A stretch of 64,000 bases of DNA from Pedobacter suwonensis (GCF_900111825.1 NZ_FOJM01000004.1:127361-191360), one strand, 5' to 3'. Positions 46,681-55,905 are shown, counted from the stretch's first letter. A program made the numbers and translations. The notes: a model not told the origin generated them from the sequence alone.

Positions 46681-46724
46681 CCATGTCCACCTTTACGCCA
46701 CGTTTACCCCACATTTATGCCACC
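46681..46724. repeat. Four imperfect tandem 11-base repeats (iteron-like)
   Basis: Consecutive units are ccatgtccacc (46681), tttacgccacg (46692), tttaccccaca (46703) and tttatgccacc (46714). The minus-strand consensus is about GTGGcrTAAA. The period equals one helix turn. They lie in the 942-base non-coding stretch 46103-47044 between the sigma-factor start and the end of the GH127/146 gene, far (about 580 bases) from the sigma start. The rest of the stretch shows only AT-rich promoter-like DNA near 46220-46280 and unrecognised sequence. Confidence 0.55.
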
Positions 46725-47005
46725 TTCCGGCCGGGTTTGCTTCGTAACTGCTTGCACACTGCTGGCGCATTACTTAGTACTTGCATTGGTTGAGTAATGG
46801 TACTGTCAGCGATCAGATAGACCAAATATCTGACGTGCTTTCGGTCGGCAGGCTAACAACAGCTAAATAAGCGGTAGAGGGAAAGTTGTCTTAAGGTATT
46901 GTTGATTTATAACTGTGTCGGAGCAAAACGAGTCACAGACTCTTTTCAATTATTAGTCGGTGGAGTCCTCCGGACAGACAGGTAATGCTGTGAGGCATCT
47001 GATTT

Positions 47006-47044
47006 CTCTTTCGGATTGGGGCGTTTTGCCCCAATCCGAAAGAG
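47006..47044 (-). terminator. 17-bp perfect hairpin at the end of the GH127/146 gene
   Basis: ctctttcggattggggc (47006-47022) pairs perfectly with gccccaatccgaaagag (47028-47044) around a 5-base loop. It directly abuts the stop codon at 47045. The minus-strand downstream side is A-rich, not T-rich, so it may act as a 3' stabiliser or Rho-assisted terminator as much as an intrinsic one. Confidence 0.65.
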
Positions 47045-50000
47045 TTATTTTAAGGTTACATCCAGGTAAACCGAATGGCGACCGTATGTTTCGTAAAATG
47101 GCTTGAAAGCCACATTATCGATGGTGAACTGTAGCTGCTTTGGATCACCTTTAATGCTTTTGCTGATGTCTTGTGCATCTAAGGTAATTTTACGCCAGTC
47201 TTTTCGCGCTTCAGGTTCCTGGGCAGCAAGCAATATGGGGCCGTAAAATAAGCTGGCAATATTCTGTTGGTCCATTACCGGATCGAGGTGGAATGTGAAA
47301 GGCATTTTCAATTCCACAACATCTCCATCTTTCCAATCGCGGCTTATTTTAAGATAACTGCCCGGGCTGGCCACAAGCTTTTGTGTAATGCCATTGATTT
47401 TAACAAAAAAACCTTTGTTTGCCCATCCTGGCACACGCACATGGATGTCGAATTTTCCATTTCCATGCACCGTTAGTTTGGTATGGTCTTCTTTCGGGAA
47501 ATCTGTTGTCTGTTCTATTCTTATCTTTCGCGCTTTCCAATCTAATGTAGAGGGGATATAAAGGTTTACATAAAGTGCATCATCATCTTTGCTTTTAAAA
47601 TAAATCGAATTCTGTAGCTTGGTACTGCTTTCTAATGCGGTACCATTGCAGCAGGTAAAGCCGCTCATGTCTCCATTGCTGAACTGTTTTGCAGAACCTG
47701 GTCTAAGTGAGATATGATAAGTATTTCCGGGATTGTCTTTTGCTACGGAAGCTAAAATATCATTATATAAAGCGCGTTCGTAGTAGTCCATTAATTCCGC
47801 TTTTTGTTCAAAAAGAAACAAATCGCCTGTAAGTTTAAGCATGTTGTAAGTGGCGCAGGTTTCATTTTGCCCACCTTCAGAAAAGCCGTTTTCATATAAA
47901 CTTCCTGGCTGTGCAATAAAACATTCTGCATTGGCCGGATTTCTTGCACCAGCAACACCACCTATGCTATACATGTAGTTGTTTACAACTTTATGCCAGA
48001 AGTTATCCGCAATTTTAAAGTAATCTGACTGTTGGGATACCCGATAAAGTTCCATACTGCCAACAATCTGTGGAATATGCTGATTGGCGTGAAGGCCACG
48101 AAAAAGATCTACATTTTTAGCTAAGCCACTGCTGTGCGCGTCATCGCCATAAAATAAGCGGATATTATCGAAAAGCTGTGCCGTTTTTAGGTATTTTTCC
48201 TTTCCGGTGATTCGGTAAAGATGTGCCATTGATTCATTCATGCCGCCAAACTCACCGGCAATGTAGGTATTCCACATTCTGGTTAAGGTTTGTTGTGGTA
48301 AGCCACTTAGTCGGATTTGTACCCAATCAGCCATATTGGTGGCAATTTCAAGTGCTTTTTTATTCCCGCTAACCTCGTAAATATCAATTAGTCCGGCTAA
48401 TATTTTATGTAAAGTATAATAGGGAGCCCAAATCTGATTGTTTTGACCACCATATTTAGCACCATTTTCAAGCATGATAAACTGATCTGGCGGATAAGCA
48501 CTTATAAAACCTTTTCCCCAATTCCAGTAATCCCTTCTAATTCCCTTTTCGCTGATATCAGAATCATAAGCAGTTTTTCCCGGACCGTAAGGAATAGCCA
48601 AAGGATCGGCAATAAATGCACCTCCCGCTTTTTGAGGTTTTCCGGATAGTTGAGATAAGGCATAAAGTGTATTTACCATATACGCCATTTTATCGGCGAA
48701 AATTTTCTGCAATGTTTGATCACCACCTGAGCCGGCATAAGCCTGTGCAATAGCGCTTAAATAATGTCCCGTGGCATGGCCCCGCAACTTAGTATCTTCG
48801 CTGTCCCAAACGCCAAGCGGTTTCGCACCAGCAGGCTGTTTCTGACCAAAGGCATGGCGAAACATATACAGGAATGAATTAGGGTCTGTTTTAGCCAATG
48901 TACGGATAAACTTATTCCTGTTTTCAATAAATTTTGTGTCATGGCCTTCGTGGTCAGCTTTCAGGGTTACCTGGTTCAAGGCAAAAGGTAGTAGCTTAAT
49001 ATCTGGTGTTGCACTTTTGTCGCTGCCAGTTACGGTTACCAGTGCTTTTGGCTTAAAGTTTGTTCCTGGTACATAACCGGTAATGGTATAATTTCCCGGT
49101 TGGCTAACATCTGAATTATCTGTTGGATTGGGCCAGATTACTTTTACCATTGGGCCGGTTTTACCGGTTTGATAAGTTCCGGCAATGGCCCCGGGTAACC
49201 GGGGAAGATCACCAACACTTGTTGTCACTTCAATATGATCTACCCCAGTGAGGTATTTGGTGTATAACTGAGCGGCATCTGCAGGGAAATGTTGCAGGTC
49301 ATCATCCGTTTTTGCCGATGTGTTAACTGCCGTTTCATTAGTTTGGTTTTGTCCGTGCTGATAAACCGAAACAATTTGTTTTGCATTTAAGGCGACCCTA
49401 TAAATCCTGAAATCATGGATTAAAGCATTCAGCGCTTTATTTTTGGCTGACAAGGCATTGCCAAGGACCAGTGATTTCTTATCTGGTTTGTGCTCACCCA
49501 AAATTGATGTCAGGTCAAAATTGATATCTTTTTCTTCAGCAACTTTTTTACCGTTAAGGTAACTAGTCATCGATTTTGAAGCAATATCGACAACAATGGC
49601 CAGATGTGCCCATTGGTTAAGAGCAGGAGCAGCCGCCTTTGTGATATTCGATTGTTTTCCATTTTGGATAACAGCAAGAAAACCCTGGTCATTCTGTTTA
49701 AGATTAAATTGTGAGGCAAAATGCCTTTCCGAATTTTGACCGAAGTCGAAAAAGCACTGTTCCGCACGCTCACTTTTAAGCAAAACCCAAGCGGTTACGC
49801 TGATGGATTCAACATCGGTTAATGCTCCGTCAGGTATACTTACATAAGTTCCGTTAGTTCCCTGCAGAGAAAGCACTTTTCCGAAGCGACTGTCTTGTAC
49901 AAATTCGGGTTCACCTCCAATGAGGTTTGCATTAAAGCGATTTCTTGACCAATCTTTTAAATCGCCTTTAAGTTCATACCTGGCACTCATGGCCGTTTCT

Positions 50001-50128
50001 CCAATACCATCCAGGATCTGATCGCCGTTTTGGGCCAGCGCGATGTTGCTTGCAAATATAAAAATAGCAAGACATGGAATAGTGTAACGGCTTAATTTAT
50101 GAATTTTAATATTTAGCAGACTCTTCAT
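47045..50128 (-). CDS. LamG-containing GH127/GH146-type beta-L-arabinofuranosidase, exported
   Basis: A 1027-residue protein: signal peptide (about 1-32), LamG/concanavalin-like domain (about 45-255), an Ig-like Big_4 module (about 290-370, GDLPRLPGAIAGTY) and an (alpha/alpha)6 barrel (from about 375, LRGHATGHYLSAIAQAYAG). The zinc/thiol active site of the old DUF1680 family is present: NETC with Glu756 and Cys758, and FTCCNGT with Cys826 and Cys827. These match the Glu338, Cys340, Cys417 (nucleophile) and Cys418 set known from HypBA1. A candidate acid/base Glu lies in NPANAEC. GH127 and GH146 cannot be separated by eye. It would remove beta-L-arabinofuranose, for example from pectic side chains or extensin. 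It is divergent from the next GH43 gene. Confidence 0.9.
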   Translation of the reverse strand: MKSLLNIKIHKLSRYTIPCLAIFIFASNIALAQNGDQILDGIGETAMSARYELKGDLKDWSRNRFNANLIGGEPEFVQDSRFGKVLSLQGTNGTYVSIPDGALTDVESISVTAWVLLKSERAEQCFFDFGQNSERHFASQFNLKQNDQGFLAVIQNGKQSNITKAAAPALNQWAHLAIVVDIASKSMTSYLNGKKVAEEKDINFDLTSILGEHKPDKKSLVLGNALSAKNKALNALIHDFRIYRVALNAKQIVSVYQHGQNQTNETAVNTSAKTDDDLQHFPADAAQLYTKYLTGVDHIEVTTSVGDLPRLPGAIAGTYQTGKTGPMVKVIWPNPTDNSDVSQPGNYTITGYVPGTNFKPKALVTVTGSDKSATPDIKLLPFALNQVTLKADHEGHDTKFIENRNKFIRTLAKTDPNSFLYMFRHAFGQKQPAGAKPLGVWDSEDTKLRGHATGHYLSAIAQAYAGSGGDQTLQKIFADKMAYMVNTLYALSQLSGKPQKAGGAFIADPLAIPYGPGKTAYDSDISEKGIRRDYWNWGKGFISAYPPDQFIMLENGAKYGGQNNQIWAPYYTLHKILAGLIDIYEVSGNKKALEIATNMADWVQIRLSGLPQQTLTRMWNTYIAGEFGGMNESMAHLYRITGKEKYLKTAQLFDNIRLFYGDDAHSSGLAKNVDLFRGLHANQHIPQIVGSMELYRVSQQSDYFKIADNFWHKVVNNYMYSIGGVAGARNPANAECFIAQPGSLYENGFSEGGQNETCATYNMLKLTGDLFLFEQKAELMDYYERALYNDILASVAKDNPGNTYHISLRPGSAKQFSNGDMSGFTCCNGTALESSTKLQNSIYFKSKDDDALYVNLYIPSTLDWKARKIRIEQTTDFPKEDHTKLTVHGNGKFDIHVRVPGWANKGFFVKINGITQKLVASPGSYLKISRDWKDGDVVELKMPFTFHLDPVMDQQNIASLFYGPILLAAQEPEARKDWRKITLDAQDISKSIKGDPKQLQFTIDNVAFKPFYETYGRHSVYLDVTLK

Positions 50129-50460
50129 AACAGGTAAAATTAGACAAAAAGTATGAGTGGTAAAGCCTTATAAGTTGCAGGTATTATGCATATTTTAACC
50201 TTATTAGAGGATGAATAGGTGAAATAACTATTATCTGCTTTTGATTTAAAGCCGTCGTCAACCTGAACCGCACTTAGTAGGCTTATCGATGGTAAGCTAT
50301 CGTTTAAGATGATGTTTAAAATCTGCATTCGGAGAATGAATGGTTAAAATATTGATACAATGTATTAATATGCAACGGAAATTTAGTTTGTACATCAGTT
50401 ATATTTACAGGCATATTTTATAATGGCTGGTTTATACGGCCCCGGTATAATCTTTAATCA
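50129..50460. promoter_or_regulatory. Divergent promoter region between GH127/146 and multidomain GH43
   Basis: A 332-base AT-rich spacer. Near-matches to TAnnTTTG exist on both strands (ttagtttg at about 50380 on the plus strand; caaaaagta at about 50145 for the minus strand), none exact with a paired -33 box. No repeat or hairpin stands out. Shared regulation of the two arabinose-releasing enzymes is plausible. Confidence 0.4.
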
Positions 50461-53400
50461 ATGAAGAAAAAATACATAAAGTTATTCATTTTATTGCACT
50501 TATGCTTTACTGTTCAGGCTGCAATGGCTCAATATGCGAGCGAGGCTATGGTGCATGGAAATCCGATTATACCAGGGTATTTTGCAGACCCAACTGTTAA
50601 AAAATTCGGAGATACCTATTATATATATGCCACAACCGATGGAAATGGCGGTGGTTTTGGTCCCTCTCAGGTATGGACATCCAAAGACTTTGTAAACTGG
50701 ACCATGCAGGATATGAACTGGCCAACCACGCACCACTATTGGGCGCCGGATGTAACACAGGGGGCCGATGGCAAATTTTACCTGTATTACTGTCAACCCG
50801 TAGAGATTTTCGGTGCCTCATCTCTGAGCCCCGTTGGGCCGTGGACCTCGCTGTTGCCTACAGGCAAACCGATTGTGTCTAATTATATGGTGCCAAATGT
50901 GATTACACTTGATGGACAGATTTTCAAAGATGACGATGGCCAATATTATATGTACTGGGGTACCTGGGGGATTTATCCTAACCACGGCTGTGGTGTTGGC
51001 CTGTTGAACGCAGACATGAAGTCATTTGCCAAGCTGGGCCAGATTCCCAATACTGATGCAAAAGAATTTTTTGAAGCTCCGTTTGTGTTTAAAAGAAAAG
51101 GGATTTATTATCTGACTTATTCATCAGGATATTGTGAAGATGGTACGTACCGGGTTCAGTATGCCACAGCAACTAATCCGATGGGCCCGTTTAAATATGG
51201 TAAAAACAATCCTATTTTAGCTACAAATCAAGATGGAACGGTGCATGGGCCGGGCCACCAATCTGTATTGCAGCAGGGTGATGATTTTTACCTGGTGTAC
51301 CACCGGCATAATAACCCGCATAATGACGGCGGTTACCACAGGCAGGTAGCTGCAGATCAAATACAGTTTGATGAGGAAGGAAATATACTTAAGATTGTGC
51401 CTACCCATACCGGAATCGGCTACCTCGCCAAAGATGTCAATCCACATCCAAATTTAGCTCTAGGTAAAAAGGTCTCTGCATCTTCCAGCTATGATGAGAA
51501 TTTTAAAGCGGAATTTGCCTTTGATGATAATAACGGAACCTTATGGAAAGGTAAAAGCAATGTAGGGCCTGCCTGGGTGCAGGTAGATTTGGGAAAAGTA
51601 TATCCTGTTAAAAGCGTTCATACACAGTTTGAATATGCGACCTGGTATTATCAATATAAAATCATGTATTCGGCTGATGGAAAAAACTGGAAAGTTTATG
51701 CCGATCGCAGCAAAAATACCCGGCATGGAAGCCCGATGATTGATTTTGGCGATGTTAAGGCACGATACCTCCGTACAATGGTTTTACACACAGAATATCC
51801 GGGATTGAATAAAGCCATATGGAATATCAAGGTTTTTGATCATGCAGAATACCAACCTGTAATGCATACCAAAATTAAAAAATGGGAACCTTTAAATGCT
51901 TTTGAACCCAAAGGTTTGTTAGTGGATCTGTCATTAGATCATCTCCGGGCAAACGCCGTGGTAACCAATGTTCAAAATACCGGGAAGTTGGGTGGGGATT
52001 TTTCGGCTGTCGGACCAATTAAACCCCTTACCTCGATGATTGGTGGTAAAAAAGCGTTGTTTTTTACTGGCCGTGAGCGCTTATCCTCAACAGCACCTGC
52101 ACCAAAATCGCTGCTTGGAAACAGCAGCTATAGTGTGAGTATGTGGGTTTTAAATCCGGAAATTGGTAAAGAAGAAACCATTGTATCCTGGACAGGGCGG
52201 GGCGGTGTTGATTTAAGTAATGCAGCGGTTGGTTATGGGAACAGTAAAATTGCCGGTGCCATCAACCATTTAGGTTGGGCAGATTTAGGCTATAAACATG
52301 TGCCAAAAGCCAACGAATGGCACTTGATCAGCGTTGTTTTTGATGGGACAATGGAACGGATTTATGTAGATGGGGAATTGGACAGAACCGAGAGAAGAAT
52401 GCTTTTTATCAATAACCTTAAACATTTTCTGATCGGTGGAAATGAAGATGGAAGTGCAGGATTTTCTGGGGCATTGGCGTCTTTAAAAATTTATGATATT
52501 CCGCTAAGCCATGAGCAGGTTAAAACTGCCTATAAAAAAGGACTGCCGAATAATACCCCGCTGTATGTTGAAGCTAAAAATCTCGACTATGGCAGGTTAG
52601 ATCAGTGGACCAATCACGGAGCTGCTTTAGGACAACTCGTAATTGAGGGTAAAGCAGAAGTTGCGGATGTAAACGGAAAAATAGCGGTGAAGTTAGATCA
52701 TGGAGGACAGTTACTTTTAGGAAGTGAACTGGTGAAAAAACTAGATTTTTCAAAACCTTTTAGTGCTATTTTTTCACTGTACGCGCAGGCTGGTGCAAAA
52801 ACGGATTTATTTTTTGGCCATAAAACGACAAGCATCGTAAGCACCGGAAAATGGCAGCAGGTAATCTGCACCTACAATAAAGGAAAATTTAAGGTTGTCA
52901 TCAATGGTGAAAGGATTGAAAATATCGATTTGCCAGGCCCACCAAAAAATCAGCGTGTTTTAATGGGGGCAGCAACTACAGGGGATCCGGTAGCCATATC
53001 TGCTATGGCTGCATTTAATTATGCGCTTGATTATAATGCCTGTAAGCAGGAGTTTGATTTTTGGAAACGCACACAAAACAGCAAGCTCGTTAATGCGTCA
53101 TTTGCTTCAAAACCAGCAGCGGTTACACCCAATATGGTTTATATGGCTGCGAATAAACCAACATTACCAGGTACCAGTTTTGAGTATCTTTTTCAACAAG
53201 ATGGAGATAAAAACACCCCGAAATGGCTAAAATCTTCAGCTTATACAGATTTCTCTGTTTCACCTCAAATGCGCTACGCTTATACCGTAAAAGTTAGAGA
53301 TAATTTTGGCAATATTAGCCTGAATTCCTTGCCGGCTATGGTTACAACAGATTCTACACTTTTTATCATCAGAAAACAACGCGGATCGGCCATATCAATT

Positions 53401-53991
53401 CCGGCAGGAGCGGATGCTTTAAAGGGTACTTCCTGGGATGGTTTTACCGGAAATGCTGACACTGTAGCCCAGCAAGCCGGCGTGTTAAAATTGGTGTCGC
53501 ACCATACATTCTGGGATGGATCAATGCCGGCCGGACCTTTTGCCTACCATCAGGTGGAAGGCGATTTTGTTGCAGAAGTGTTGCTGTCTGATATGTTAGG
53601 ATTCAACCAGAAGAAAGCTTATGGCGCAAACGAAGCCGGTTTAATGGTTAAAGAGCCATCTAATGCCAAAAAACTTTTACAAAATGGGGTAATGCCTGGC
53701 TGGGGAATTGGGAACATTATAACGAATTTAATTGCCGGCGAACGCAAACAAGTGAATAACCTGGCAGGATGGAACTTTTATCGCCATTTGCAGATACAGC
53801 GGCAGGGAAATCTATTCTTTTTGCGTGGCAGCCATGATGGAAAGGCATGGGTAGATCTTCCCGGCAGTCCGATAAAAAGGGATGATATGAGCAGTGTTTT
53901 AGAGGTTGGTGCTTATCATGCTACTTACGGAGACATTTCCGGTTATGCATCATTTAGTGATTTTAAGGTTATCCAAAAGAAAAAAGAATGA
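50461..53991 (+). CDS. Large multidomain GH43 glycosidase with discoidin and LamG-like modules
   Basis: A 1176-residue secreted enzyme: signal peptide (about 1-23) and a GH43 five-bladed propeller (about 30-325) with ADPTV Asp43, TLDGQIF Asp151 and FFEAPF Glu205 as catalytic triad. An F5/8-type (CBM32-like) discoidin domain follows at about 335-465 (WVQVDLGKVYPVKSVHTQFE). A LamG domain spans about 500-690 (YSVSMWVLNPEIG, WHLISVVFDG, RIYVDGELD), and a second concanavalin-like module about 705-860. A fibronectin-like linker (about 890-970) and a final DUF1349-like sandwich (about 995-1170) complete it. The extra modules probably anchor it to polysaccharide. Family activity is release of arabinofuranose or xylose. 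It is monocistronic. Confidence 0.9.
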   Translation: MKKKYIKLFILLHLCFTVQAAMAQYASEAMVHGNPIIPGYFADPTVKKFGDTYYIYATTDGNGGGFGPSQVWTSKDFVNWTMQDMNWPTTHHYWAPDVTQGADGKFYLYYCQPVEIFGASSLSPVGPWTSLLPTGKPIVSNYMVPNVITLDGQIFKDDDGQYYMYWGTWGIYPNHGCGVGLLNADMKSFAKLGQIPNTDAKEFFEAPFVFKRKGIYYLTYSSGYCEDGTYRVQYATATNPMGPFKYGKNNPILATNQDGTVHGPGHQSVLQQGDDFYLVYHRHNNPHNDGGYHRQVAADQIQFDEEGNILKIVPTHTGIGYLAKDVNPHPNLALGKKVSASSSYDENFKAEFAFDDNNGTLWKGKSNVGPAWVQVDLGKVYPVKSVHTQFEYATWYYQYKIMYSADGKNWKVYADRSKNTRHGSPMIDFGDVKARYLRTMVLHTEYPGLNKAIWNIKVFDHAEYQPVMHTKIKKWEPLNAFEPKGLLVDLSLDHLRANAVVTNVQNTGKLGGDFSAVGPIKPLTSMIGGKKALFFTGRERLSSTAPAPKSLLGNSSYSVSMWVLNPEIGKEETIVSWTGRGGVDLSNAAVGYGNSKIAGAINHLGWADLGYKHVPKANEWHLISVVFDGTMERIYVDGELDRTERRMLFINNLKHFLIGGNEDGSAGFSGALASLKIYDIPLSHEQVKTAYKKGLPNNTPLYVEAKNLDYGRLDQWTNHGAALGQLVIEGKAEVADVNGKIAVKLDHGGQLLLGSELVKKLDFSKPFSAIFSLYAQAGAKTDLFFGHKTTSIVSTGKWQQVICTYNKGKFKVVINGERIENIDLPGPPKNQRVLMGAATTGDPVAISAMAAFNYALDYNACKQEFDFWKRTQNSKLVNASFASKPAAVTPNMVYMAANKPTLPGTSFEYLFQQDGDKNTPKWLKSSAYTDFSVSPQMRYAYTVKVRDNFGNISLNSLPAMVTTDSTLFIIRKQRGSAISIPAGADALKGTSWDGFTGNADTVAQQAGVLKLVSHHTFWDGSMPAGPFAYHQVEGDFVAEVLLSDMLGFNQKKAYGANEAGLMVKEPSNAKKLLQNGVMPGWGIGNIITNLIAGERKQVNNLAGWNFYRHLQIQRQGNLFFLRGSHDGKAWVDLPGSPIKRDDMSSVLEVGAYHATYGDISGYASFSDFKVIQKKKE

Positions 53992-54090
53992 TACTGCTTC
54001 TAACTTATTTCGTATTAATCGGTTGATTTTGGATTTGACTGCTTGCCCAAAATTTGCGGAAAACGACCATTTAGAGGATCCACTGGTAAG

Positions 54091-54177
54091 GTCGTCATTC
54101 TCGCGCATGCGGGAATCTTAATGCAAGCCTTTTAAGATTCCCGTACGATGACTATTGGATCAAGCTGGAATGACGAC
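54091..54177. repeat. Intact REP-like nested palindrome
   Basis: Outer arms gtcgtcatt (54091-54099) and aatgacgac (54169-54177) and inner arms gggaatctta (54111-54120) and taagattccc (54133-54142) are perfect complements. The core cgcatgcgggaatc recurs in decayed form at 4279-4297. It lies between the converging GH43 and CsbD genes, where it may also end transcription. The rest of the 326-base gap shows nothing else. Confidence 0.75.
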
Positions 54178-54317
54178 CTCTTGGCGGATACTATTCACTT
54201 AAATTTATCTACCATTCCTTTTGATTTTTTCAGAATAAATGATTCTTCTGGATGACATTTATACCAATAATCATATTACCTCACTTTGGTTGAAATGAAG
54301 ATGTGTATGATTGTTAA

Positions 54318-54503
54318 CTACAAAGATTTTAGCCAATCTATAACCTGTTCGCGGGTTTTGCCTGTTTTTTGCTGTAGTTTGCCATAAAGTTCATCATCTT
54401 TTCCCTCCTCATACTTTAAATCATCTTCGGTTAAATCTGCATAGGCCTGTTTAACTTTTCCTTTAAGTTCATTCCAGGTACCTTTAAGTTCTAATTTGTC
54501 CAT
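54318..54503 (-). CDS. CsbD family stress protein
   Basis: A 61-residue hydrophilic protein starting [19 protein letters not shown], with [19 protein letters not shown] and ending VIDWLKSL. This is the full CsbD pattern (W-x(2)-KGKVKQ-x-ADLTDDDL... GKLQ-x(2)-G). CsbD proteins are small general-stress proteins of unknown mechanism. It is preceded on the same strand by the membrane-anchored hypothetical gene (56 bases), and the two may be co-transcribed. It has no evident link to the glycan genes. Confidence 0.92.
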   Translation of the reverse strand: MDKLELKGTWNELKGKVKQAYADLTEDDLKYEEGKDDELYGKLQQKTGKTREQVIDWLKSL

Positions 54504-54559
54504 TTTTTTTATTTAAGATTTAGTATTTCAGTTTATTTTTTTTGAAAATTGGCTGTTGC

Positions 54560-54949
54560 TTACTTGCTGTGAACATCTTTAGCGGCATATATGCTATCTA
54601 CCAAATATCTGCTAAATCCCCTCCAGGGTAGGCTACTCTTATATTCCTTGTAATGCAGTTCATAAAACTTGCCACTGTTTCCCATCATTTGTTTCGCAAT
54701 ATTTTCATCGGTTACAGAAAATTCGAACTCATTGTTTTCCAACGTCCCCATTTGTCTGGAACGAACGCCACTTTGAATCAGTTTTCCCTCATTGGTTTTG
54801 AAAATATATCCTTTTTTAACGATGTAATTCAGCTCTCCGGCTTTCACTCCTTCACCAAATACAAAGAAGTAATGATAATAAATCAGGCCGGAAACCAGCA
54901 CAATGCCAACTACTGCTGCAATGGTTCCGATTTTTTTTCCTGTAGTCAT
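54560..54949 (-). CDS. Membrane-anchored hypothetical protein
   Basis: A 129-residue protein with one N-terminal helix (about 7-28, IGTIAAVVGIVLVSGLIYYHY) and a soluble part of about 100 residues containing GELNYIVKKGYIFKTNEGKLIQSG and FYELHYKEYKSSLPWRG. Similar Bacteroidota proteins are often carried in databases under the name 6-phosphogluconate dehydrogenase, but nothing here resembles that enzyme: no nucleotide-binding glycine motif and far too short. The function is unknown. It lies upstream of CsbD and downstream of the outer-membrane barrel gene, whose terminator lies between. Confidence 0.7.
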   Translation of the reverse strand: MTTGKKIGTIAAVVGIVLVSGLIYYHYFFVFGEGVKAGELNYIVKKGYIFKTNEGKLIQSGVRSRQMGTLENNEFEFSVTDENIAKQMMGNSGKFYELHYKEYKSSLPWRGFSRYLVDSIYAAKDVHSK

Positions 54950-55032
54950 TGCTTAAATCATTTTGTTAAGTTGTTCTCATGTAAAGAGCGTATAGTGGAT
55001 TTAGAAAACCCTGAGACCATCGTCTTTACTTT

Positions 55033-55067
55033 AAAAAAGAAACTGCTTCCTATAGAAAGCAGCTTCT
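55033..55067 (-). terminator. Rho-independent terminator of the outer-membrane barrel gene
   Basis: agaaactgctt (55038-55048) pairs with aagcagcttct (55057-55067), 11 bp with one G-U on the transcribed strand and an 8-base loop. The minus-strand transcript then runs into six T (complement of 55033-55038). It lies 11 bases past the stop at 55079. Confidence 0.88.
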
Positions 55068-55078
55068 GATTTTTAGAC

Positions 55079-55660
55079 TTAATTTGCAACGTCTCTTTTA
55101 ACTTTGTTTGCCGTTCTCTGTCCCGGCAAATAAATCTGAAATCCGAAAGACAGGTTCAGGTTATTTTGGGTTGTTGCACTTCCAAAACCAACCAGCCCAT
55201 TGTATTTTAATAAGGTTTCGAGGCCAATGTTTGGTGTAATGAAATAGGCAAAACCCGGCCCAACGCTTAAATTTAAGCCATTTGTGTTGCCACCGCCATT
55301 GCTTACATTAACACCGCCAATACCAACAGTAGCTTCTGCAAATAAACGGCCATGGCGTAACACTTCAACATCTTTTCCGGTATAATAGCGGCCTAATGCA
55401 CCAACTCCGTAACTGGTGGTTGTGCTGGAGTTTTTAGCCGTTTTTAAACCGAAATTTACATAACCACCCACCGCTACATTATCCTGTATAAACCAGGCTG
55501 CTTTTGGAGTGATGTCTACACTGAATATTTTTGGATCATCTAAACCAAGGTTGATGTTGGTTAAGTTGCCTCCAACCATTACATTGCCTTTTTGGATTTG
55601 GGCATTTGCCGCAAAAATGGTAGTTGCAGAGATAATTGCTGTTGCTAAAAATTTTTTCAT
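55079..55660 (-). CDS. Small outer-membrane beta-barrel protein
   Basis: A signal peptide (MKKFLATAIISATTIFAANAQ) is followed by about 170 residues of alternating strands: KGNVMVGGNLTNINLGL, IQDNVAVGGYVNFGLKT, YGVGALGRYYTG, RLFAEATVGIGGVNVSNGG, LSVGPGFAYFITPNIGLETLLKYNG, LNLSFGFQIYLPG. This is the pattern of an eight-stranded OmpX/OmpW-like barrel. The cargo or role is unknown; such proteins usually stiffen or adapt the envelope. Its upstream neighbour on the same strand is an OmpA-family relic, only 20 bases away, so it may use that relic's promoter. Confidence 0.85.
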   Translation of the reverse strand: MKKFLATAIISATTIFAANAQIQKGNVMVGGNLTNINLGLDDPKIFSVDITPKAAWFIQDNVAVGGYVNFGLKTAKNSSTTTSYGVGALGRYYTGKDVEVLRHGRLFAEATVGIGGVNVSNGGGNTNGLNLSVGPGFAYFITPNIGLETLLKYNGLVGFGSATTQNNLNLSFGFQIYLPGQRTANKVKRDVAN

Positions 55661-55680
55661 GATTGATAATTTATTATTGA

Positions 55681-55905
55681 TTAATATAAGGTGAATTCTA
55701 CTCGACGTTTTTCCTGACGGCCCGTAGCAGTTTTATTGCTTGCCATCGGTTGACATGGACCATAACCTGTTGCCTCAATGACTCCAGGTTCTTAGAGATT
55801 GTTTGCAAATCTTTTTGAAGTTGTTGGCGTTTCCAGCGCAAGCAGCTGAGTTGATAAACTTATCAAGGTGATTAACATCGTAAATTTTGTAAAATTATTA
55901 TTCAT
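55681..55905 (-). pseudogene. OmpA-family relic: signal peptide joined to the last part of the OmpA domain, with an internal stop
   Basis: From the ATG at 55905 the frame reads a signal-like MNNNFTKFTMLITLISL, then a stretch without recognised domain, a TAA at 55792-55794 (codon 38), and then in the same frame EPGVIEATGYGPCQPMASN...TGRQEKRRVEF and a stop at 55681. The second part is the last strand and helix of the OmpA peptidoglycan-binding domain (ATGYG, ASN, GR..RRVEF). A whole gene of several hundred codons has thus shrunk to 74 codons by in-frame deletion plus a nonsense mutation. No track of the barrel or middle region remains. It directly precedes the outer-membrane barrel gene. Confidence 0.75.

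Noticed and set aside
46681-46724. 11-base tandem repeats as a CRISPR array
   Set aside because: Units are adjacent with no spacers and far too short, and no cas gene is nearby.
54560-54949. 6-phosphogluconate dehydrogenase label
   Set aside because: The protein is 129 residues with a membrane helix and no nucleotide-binding motif; the label seems to be a propagated database name.
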